Source: an uncultured Granulosicoccaceae bacterium (GTDB taxonomy: Bacteria > Pseudomonadota > Gammaproteobacteria > JABXHR01). Taken from it: a DNA stretch of 8,187 bases. Position numbers and translations under genes: made by a program. The DNA is taken from assembly GCA_937921805.1 (NCBI GenBank), contig CAKZUS010000365.1, positions 1 through 8,187 of the forward strand, in the 5' to 3' direction. Below the pieces are notes generated by a model, which worked only from the letters and a program-made list of their open reading frames with translations, had not been told where the DNA came from and made no database searches. Shown here piece by piece: positions 6,229 to 8,187 of this stretch. Position 1 is the first letter of the stretch; the number at the start of each line of letters is the position of its first letter.

Positions 6229-7200
6229 CTATTGGATAGCGGTCACTGCGTCATATAGACCTTTGCGCCAGAGGCCCTCGTCCTCTAGTTCGCTCACCGC
6301 CGTGCGGGCTGACTCTTGGAGCTGGGTCGAGTCATACGCGTTGACCGTTGCCCCGCCGGCCCGCATGGTGTCGAGCACCTCTTCACGACGACTTGTGGCG
6401 TCGTCATAGGCCCAAACTGCCGAGTCCTCAGCGGCCTGTGACACGATGGCTTGATGCGCGGCAGAAAGGCTGCTGAATTTGTCTTCATTGATTACAATCG
6501 TCGTTGCTGCCCAGACGTGATTGGTCAAATAAATATTCGGTGCAGCCTCATGAAAGCGCTGAGAAATCGCCGATGTTGGCGGACCTTCGGCACCGTCGAT
6601 GACCCCTGTCTTCAGACCCAGAAACACTTCGCCCCAAGCAATTTGGGTTGGCTGAGCGCCCAGAGCGCTCCAGAGCGCAAGATAGGATTGAATCTGAGGA
6701 ATACGCATTTTGCGCCCATCAAAGCTTCCGCTCTGCGCCAATGGCTCCACCATATACGCGATGCGTGGCTCTGCAGGGCCTGCAGAGAGCACACGAATGC
6801 GGTCATTCTCTTGCATATCAGCTGTCAGTTCATCAAACAAATCGCTCTTGAAGAACTTGAACATATGCTCGCCGTCGCGAAACGTAAAACCCCAGGTCAA
6901 AATCTGGGTATCTGGTGCGTATGAAGACAGCCAAGACGCCGCCGTGCCCATAGCATCAACGGATCCTGCAGAGATCTGATCCATAACTTGCGGCGGGGTC
7001 CCGAGCTGGTTCCCGGTGATGTAGTTCACTTTAATTTCACCGTTGGAGCGATCCTCTACCAGCTCTGCAAAGTGCTGATTCATGCGGTCCATGGGCGAAT
7101 CAATAGCGTCAGCATTAGCTAGAAAAAGCGTTTCCGCGTTTGCACTCAGGGCAAATCCAAGCCCCATCGCTACGCTGATCATCGTTGTCTTGAGTTTCAT
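6229..7200 (-). CDS. dctP: TRAP transporter periplasmic substrate-binding protein (DctP family)
   Basis: This 323-residue exported protein captures the substrate in the periplasm and delivers it to DctQM. Residues 1-22 are a Sec signal peptide (Lys2/Lys4, a hydrophobic core, and ANA before Glu23 as a likely signal peptidase I site), leaving about 301 mature residues. Family landmarks are NQLGTPPQVMDQISAGSVDA (about 64-83), the conserved carboxylate-binding Arg166 in GRKMRIPQ, and WGEVFLGLKTGVIDGAEGP (about 189-207). Arg166 points to an organic or sugar acid ligand. I chose the ATG at 7200 because AAAGGAG (7210-7216) sits 9 bases upstream and the signal peptide begins there; the longer in-frame start at 7260 would bury the signal peptide behind 20 residues. 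It lies 66 bases after the dehydratase gene, is followed by a terminator-like hairpin, and fits the cluster as the sugar-acid binder. Confidence 0.95.
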   Translation of the reverse strand: MKLKTTMISVAMGLGFALSANAETLFLANADAIDSPMDRMNQHFAELVEDRSNGEIKVNYITGNQLGTPPQVMDQISAGSVDAMGTAASWLSSYAPDTQILTWGFTFRDGEHMFKFFKSDLFDELTADMQENDRIRVLSAGPAEPRIAYMVEPLAQSGSFDGRKMRIPQIQSYLALWSALGAQPTQIAWGEVFLGLKTGVIDGAEGPPTSAISQRFHEAAPNIYLTNHVWAATTIVINEDKFSSLSAAHQAIVSQAAEDSAVWAYDDATSRREEVLDTMRAGGATVNAYDSTQLQESARTAVSELEDEGLWRKGLYDAVTAIQ

Positions 7201-7209
7201 CAAAATACT

Positions 7210-7216
7210 CTCCTTT
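7210..7216 (-). promoter_or_regulatory. Strong ribosome binding site of dctP
   Basis: The - strand reads AAAGGAG with 9 bases to the ATG at 7200, and this decides the start. The flanking bases form CTCC-AAA-GGAG (7220-7210), a 4-bp stem that could weakly mask the site. Confidence 0.75.
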
Positions 7217-7240
7217 GGAGTTAAAAATCGGCTTACGTTT

Positions 7241-7257
7241 ATTGATCCAAGGTCAAT
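7241..7257. promoter_or_regulatory. Imperfect 17-bp palindrome upstream of dctP, candidate operator
   Basis: ATTGATCCAAGGTCAAT has 5-bp perfect outer arms (ATTGA/TCAAT) and a partly symmetric centre (one further matching C/G pair). It lies in the 66-base gap between the dehydratase stop and dctP, about 41-57 bases upstream of the dctP ATG. IclR-family regulators commonly bind palindromes of about this size, and the cluster encodes one. No convincing -35/-10 pair is visible beside it, so operator function is an inference. Confidence 0.35.
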
Positions 7258-7266
7258 CACTTCGAT

Positions 7267-8187
7267 TCAAAGCGGCACCAGCAGATCCAAGGCTACCTGG
7301 GACAGTTCAACGCCCAGCCCTGGTCCTGTCGGTGGTGTATAGCGTCCCTGTGCGCACTCCATATCTCCTATCAGCAGCCGCCGATTAGGCTCAAAAATAG
7401 AGTGCTGGAACTCGTGATAAGTCGTTGCCGTGAGCGCGGCGCTCGCTTGCAAACTGGCCGCGAGAAATAGGCCCGCGCCGATAGTGGCGTGCGGCATGAC
7501 TTCAATGCCATGCGTCGCCGCCAACTGCCCGATGCGCATAAAATTGGTGATGCCTTTATGTCCCATTTCTGGCTGAACAATCGCGATATTGCACTGCTCA
7601 ATGCGCTGTTCCATGTCAAAGTGGGTCCGCCACTCCTCGCCCACCGCTATCGGTGTCGCGCTCGCGTGGGACACCTGGGCCAGATCTGCGATTTTTTCGC
7701 TGCGCACCGGGGCTTCCGCGAACCACAACCCATGGGGTTCCATCGCTTGGATCAGCGAAATGGCTTGTTCGGCGCTCTGCTTCCAATGCATATCTGCGGC
7801 AATCTTGGCATCAGGCCCGAGTGCTGCCCGCAATGTTTGTATCTCCAGAGCCGGCCCCTCATCTGCCACTGGCGAGGCGAACTTAAAGGCCTGAAACCCG
7901 CGTGATTGCCACAGCAACGCCAATTCGGCGCGGGCCGCGCGCGTTGGCTCCGGCAGGCCCGAAACATAAGCGGGGATATACGCATGCTGGCGTCCTCCGA
8001 GCAAATCAGAGATTGAGCACTGTTCTAACTTCCCCGCGATGTCCCATAGGGCGATATCAATCGCCGCGAGCGCATCGACATAAAACCCTCCGGTATACCC
8101 TCGCACACGCATGAGATCGTAGAGATCATCGTATATCGCTGCTGGGTCAGAGGGGTCGCGCTCAATAAGAAACCCAGCAAAAAGATC
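7267..8187 (-). CDS. Mandelate racemase/enolase-superfamily sugar-acid dehydratase or cycloisomerase (5' end missing)
   Basis: The frame is open to the edge of the window, so the N-terminal capping domain is cut off; 306 C-terminal residues are visible. A Met at 8112 is internal, because the preceding codons (LIERDPSDPAAIYDDLYDLM) are clearly coding. Numbering from the window edge, barrel metal ligands are Asp132 (ADMHW), Glu158 (FAEAP) and Glu184 (VGEEW). His134 forms an Asp-x-His motif as in D-galactonate and mannonate dehydratases, where that His is an acid/base catalyst. His233 (VMPHATIG) is the usual end-of-barrel base. The Lys-x-Lys of mandelate racemase reads Lys102-Phe-Ala104, and the Asp that normally partners the His seems replaced by Glu207 (QPEMGHKGI). 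Family enzymes abstract a proton alpha to a carboxylate, most often dehydrating an aldonic or uronic acid to a 2-keto-3-deoxy acid. Linkage to a TRAP transporter and lactonase supports sugar-acid catabolism. A cycloisomerase such as one for 3,6-anhydrogalactonate is an alternative. The substrate is unassigned. Confidence 0.9.
   Translation of the reverse strand, partial: DLFAGFLIERDPSDPAAIYDDLYDLMRVRGYTGGFYVDALAAIDIALWDIAGKLEQCSISDLLGGRQHAYIPAYVSGLPEPTRAARAELALLWQSRGFQAFKFASPVADEGPALEIQTLRAALGPDAKIAADMHWKQSAEQAISLIQAMEPHGLWFAEAPVRSEKIADLAQVSHASATPIAVGEEWRTHFDMEQRIEQCNIAIVQPEMGHKGITNFMRIGQLAATHGIEVMPHATIGAGLFLAASLQASAALTATTYHEFQHSIFEPNRRLLIGDMECAQGRYTPPTGPGLGVELSQVALDLLVPL

Noticed and set aside
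6451..6924. 157-codon open frame on the + strand, opposite dctP
   Set aside because: It has no recognisable motif, no ribosome site, and lies fully antisense to a clear TRAP binding-protein gene.
7201..7260. Longer N-terminus for dctP starting at 7260
   Set aside because: It would place 20 residues before an obvious signal peptide and would translate through the AAAGGAG ribosome site.
1..8187. CRISPR array, tRNA, rRNA, insertion sequence or phage genes
   Set aside because: No regularly spaced repeats, no tRNA- or rRNA-like sequence, and no transposase or integrase motif was seen on either strand.

Overview
The window looks like a chromosomal segment from a Gammaproteobacterium, possibly a marine or aquatic lineage related to Pseudomonas or Cellvibrionales. 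That assignment is an inference from three things: an ABC-F ATPase coupled to a small Cys/His protein of a type I recall from Pseudomonas and relatives, a standalone argE, and a TRAP-type sugar-acid cluster. Coding density is very high, and no stretch longer than about 100 bases lacks a gene.

Left part, + strand (1-1664): the C-terminal tail of a probable ABC-F ATPase overlaps a 61-residue Cys/His protein by 8 bases. A short leader with a 12-bp tandem repeat follows, then a complete argE (acetylornithine deacetylase, arginine biosynthesis).

Right part, - strand (8187-1687): six genes point the same way and converge on argE with only 22 bases between the two stop codons. In transcription order they are: an enolase-superfamily sugar-acid dehydratase (5' end outside the window), dctP, dctQ and dctM (a complete TRAP transporter), a 583-residue fusion of an IclR-type regulator to an SMP-30/gluconolactonase enzyme, and an SDR dehydrogenase. 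The most likely reading is a catabolic operon for a sugar acid or its lactone. The TRAP system would import it, the SMP-30 domain open the lactone ring, the enolase-type enzyme dehydrate the acid toward a 2-keto-3-deoxy acid, and the SDR carry out a redox step. The IclR domain would sense a substrate or intermediate and control the cluster. No kinase or aldolase to finish such a pathway is visible, and the exact substrate cannot be read from sequence.

The points most worth following up are the fused regulator-lactonase with an apparently intact active site; the dehydratase active site (Lys-x-Ala in place of Lys-x-Lys, Asp-x-His present, Gln-Pro-Glu); an intrinsic-terminator-like hairpin between dctP and dctQ; an imperfect 17-bp palindrome upstream of dctP that could be the operator; and the SD-less, repeat-containing leader of argE.
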